The notes below the pieces were generated by a model, which did no database searches, had not been told where the DNA came from, and was given only the letters and a program-made list of their open reading frames with translations. Below, piece after piece: positions 4,705-6,080 of a DNA stretch of 6,080 nt (position 1 is its first letter; every line of letters begins with the position of its first letter). The DNA comes from Alphaproteobacteria bacterium (GTDB taxonomy: Bacteria > Pseudomonadota > Alphaproteobacteria > RS24), in the NCBI GenBank assembly GCA_015163825.1, contig JAAOIL010000144.1, forward strand, positions 1-6,080, in the 5' to 3' direction. The translations under genes were made by a program, and so were the position numbers.

Positions 4705-5979
4705 ATGACTGGCATTTATGACATTATAGGGCGCGAAATACTAGACAGCCGAGGCAATCCGACCATAGAGGTTGATGTTGTGCTGGATGATGGCAGTTTC
4801 GGACGCGCCGCCGTTCCTTCGGGTGCTTCCACTGGCAAACACGAAGCGGTGGAAAAACGAGATAGACAAGCGAAACGCTATCATGGCAAAGGTGTATTGG
4901 CGGCGACCGCTTCCATTAACGGCGAGATATTAGCGGTGTTATCGGGCATGGATGCGCTGGAGCAACGTCGCATAGATCAAACCCTCATAGAATTGGACGG
5001 CACGGAAAATAAGTCTCGGTTAGGGGCGAATGCTTTGCTTGGTGTGTCTTTGGCGGTAGCACAAGCGGCCGCCGCTTCTTGTGAGTTGCCATTGTGGCGT
5101 TATATCGGGGGAACACAAGCGCATATTCTGCCAGTGCCGATGATGAATATCATCAATGGTGGTGTCCATGCCGATAATCCTATTGATGTGCAAGAGTTTA
5201 TGATAATGCCCGTCTCTGCCCCGACAATGGCAGATGCGGTTCGTATGGGGGCGGAAGTTTTTCACAGCCTGAAAACTTTATTGAGCAAAGAAGGCTATGC
5301 CACCAATGTTGGCGATGAAGGGGGCTTTGCGCCCAACCTTTCCTCCACCCATGAAGCGTTGGACTATATTTGTAAAGCGATTGAAAAAGCCGGCTATAAA
5401 GTTGGCAAAGATATTTATCTTGCCCTTGATGCCGCCGCTAGCGAATTTTATGAAAAAGGTAAATATCATTTGCGCGGCGAAGGCAAACGCTTGAGTGCGA
5501 CACAGATGGTTTCATATTGGCAAGGCTTATGCCGCGACTACCCCATCATCTCTATTGAAGACGGCATGGACGAAGGCGACTGGAAAGGCTGGCAACAACT
5601 AACTGATGCGCTGGGCGGTGATGTCCAACTTGTCGGTGATGATGTGTTCGTCACCAACCCTAAATTCTTGGCAAAAGGAATTGAAACAGGGGTGGCAAAC
5701 GCCATTCTCATCAAAATAAATCAAATCGGCACCCTAACCGAAACACTAGACACTGTGGATATGGCACACACCTCCGCTTATCGGGCGGTGATGTCGCATC
5801 GCTCTGGTGAAACGGAAGACACAATCATAGCCGACCTAGCCGTCGCCACAAATTGCGGACAAGCCAAGTTTGGCTCACTCTCCCGCTCCGACCGATTGGC
5901 AAAATACAACCAACTCATAAGAATAGCCGAAGCCCTAGACGAACAAGCGGTTTATTATGGGGAGCGGGTGTTATTTTAG
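4705..5979 (+). CDS. eno: Enolase (phosphopyruvate hydratase)
   Basis: Enolase interconverts 2-phosphoglycerate and phosphoenolpyruvate in glycolysis and gluconeogenesis. At 424 residues it is of normal length. The start gives the usual I-x-D-I-I-G-R-E-I-L-D-S-R-G-N-P-T beginning. The mobile loop S-G-A-S-T (39-43), His155, Glu164, Glu205, catalytic Lys337 and substrate-binding Lys388 are present, as are the magnesium ligands Asp242, Glu285 and Asp312. The signature around S-H-R-S-G-E-T-E-D (364-372) is intact. The segment normally G-Q-I-K-T-G reads G-Q-A-K-F-G (385-390), keeping the lysine but changing both neighbours. Further small departures are Lys45 and Lys51 in the G-K-H-E-A-V-E-K-R-D stretch. 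The gene stands alone, transcribed away from the que operon and ending before a strong hairpin. Confidence 0.98.
   Translation: MTGIYDIIGREILDSRGNPTIEVDVVLDDGSFGRAAVPSGASTGKHEAVEKRDRQAKRYHGKGVLAATASINGEILAVLSGMDALEQRRIDQTLIELDGTENKSRLGANALLGVSLAVAQAAAASCELPLWRYIGGTQAHILPVPMMNIINGGVHADNPIDVQEFMIMPVSAPTMADAVRMGAEVFHSLKTLLSKEGYATNVGDEGGFAPNLSSTHEALDYICKAIEKAGYKVGKDIYLALDAAASEFYEKGKYHLRGEGKRLSATQMVSYWQGLCRDYPIISIEDGMDEGDWKGWQQLTDALGGDVQLVGDDVFVTNPKFLAKGIETGVANAILIKINQIGTLTETLDTVDMAHTSAYRAVMSHRSGETEDTIIADLAVATNCGQAKFGSLSRSDRLAKYNQLIRIAEALDEQAVYYGERVLF
4723..4728 (-). promoter_or_regulatory. Candidate -10 box for the que operon, inside the eno 5' end
   Basis: On the minus strand 4728 to 4723 reads TATAAT, about 70 bases before the queC ATG. 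No convincing -35 hexamer lies 16-18 bases further up; TTGCCT (4757 to 4752) is too far away. A poorer alternative, TATAGA at 4696 to 4691, overlaps the eno -10 box. If either is used, the que and eno promoters overlap and may interfere with each other. Confidence 0.25.
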
Positions 5980-6028
5980 TTTACTCTTTATGATCCAATT
6001 GGTGGGAGGTTAAAGCGGCGAAGTTTAT

Positions 6029-6058
6029 TTTGAAAGGGGAGCCAACTCCCCTTTCAAA
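6029..6058 (+). terminator. 13-bp perfect hairpin downstream of eno, probable terminator
   Basis: TTTGAAAGGGGAG (6029-6041) and CTCCCCTTTCAAA (6046-6058) form a perfect 13-bp stem around a CCAA loop, 49 bases after the eno stop. There is no T tract immediately beyond the stem; the 3' arm itself carries CTTTCAAATT after its GC-rich core. A core stem of GGGGAG with CTCCCC followed by TTTCAAATT could act as an imperfect terminator, or the hairpin may stabilise the eno mRNA 3' end. It is nearly symmetric, so it might act in both directions. No gene is seen from 5980 to the window end. Confidence 0.55.
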
Positions 6059-6080
6059 TTAGAGTCCACTATCAAAGATG

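Noticed and set aside
4654..4730. A preQ1 riboswitch ahead of queC
   Set aside because: The leader was searched for the compact preQ1-I pattern (a short stem, a C-rich loop strand and an A-rich tail pairing back). No matching arrangement was found on the minus strand.
1..6080. CRISPR arrays, tRNA or rRNA genes, transposase genes
   Set aside because: No regularly spaced repeats, no tRNA cloverleaf or rRNA sequence, and no transposase-like frame was recognised on either strand.

Overview
The window looks like chromosomal DNA of an alphaproteobacterium of moderate GC content. The protein signatures point that way: a lipoyl synthase gene (lipA) followed by a COQ10/RatA-family gene that converges on a CinA-like gene, an alphaproteobacterial-style QueC C-terminus, and a class of QueE seen in Proteobacteria. 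The species cannot be named from the sequence alone. Coding density is very high: adjacent genes mostly overlap by 4-8 nt or sit less than 60 nt apart. The one larger gap is 227 nt, between lipA and the DUF3800 gene.

Layout, left to right. The last codons of a plus-strand gene resembling the CinA C-terminus (1-67) meet a minus-strand pair, lipA (509-1495) and the COQ10/RatA-family gene (64-516), which overlap each other by 8 nt. Next comes a gap (1496-1722) holding a lipA promoter candidate, a GC-rich hairpin and an AT-rich stretch. A single AT-rich plus-strand gene for a DUF3800-family protein follows (1723-2490). Its stop codon overlaps the stop codon of queF. A minus-strand operon queC-queE-queD-queF (4653 down to 2487) then carries the route from 7,8-dihydroneopterin triphosphate to preQ1, the queuosine precursor. 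Enolase (eno, 4705-5979) diverges from queC across a 51-nt gap and is followed by a strong hairpin (6029-6058).

How the genes work together. QueD makes 6-carboxytetrahydropterin, QueE makes 7-carboxy-7-deazaguanine, QueC makes preQ0, and QueF reduces it to preQ1 for tRNA wobble-base modification. GTP cyclohydrolase I and the later steps (Tgt, QueA, QueG/QueH) are not in the window. LipA makes the lipoyl cofactor of 2-oxoacid dehydrogenases, the COQ10-family protein is linked to ubiquinone function, and eno is central glycolysis.

The main anomaly is the DUF3800 gene. It is far more AT-rich than its neighbours, lies opposite in strand to both flanking operons, and separates queF from a hairpin that looks like a minus-strand terminator. 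The simplest reading is a foreign gene inserted between the que operon and its terminator. Other points worth attention are a QueD lacking the usual catalytic cysteine, a 12-bp tandem repeat that builds a basic LipA tail, and promoter candidates for eno and lipA that would give leaderless mRNAs.
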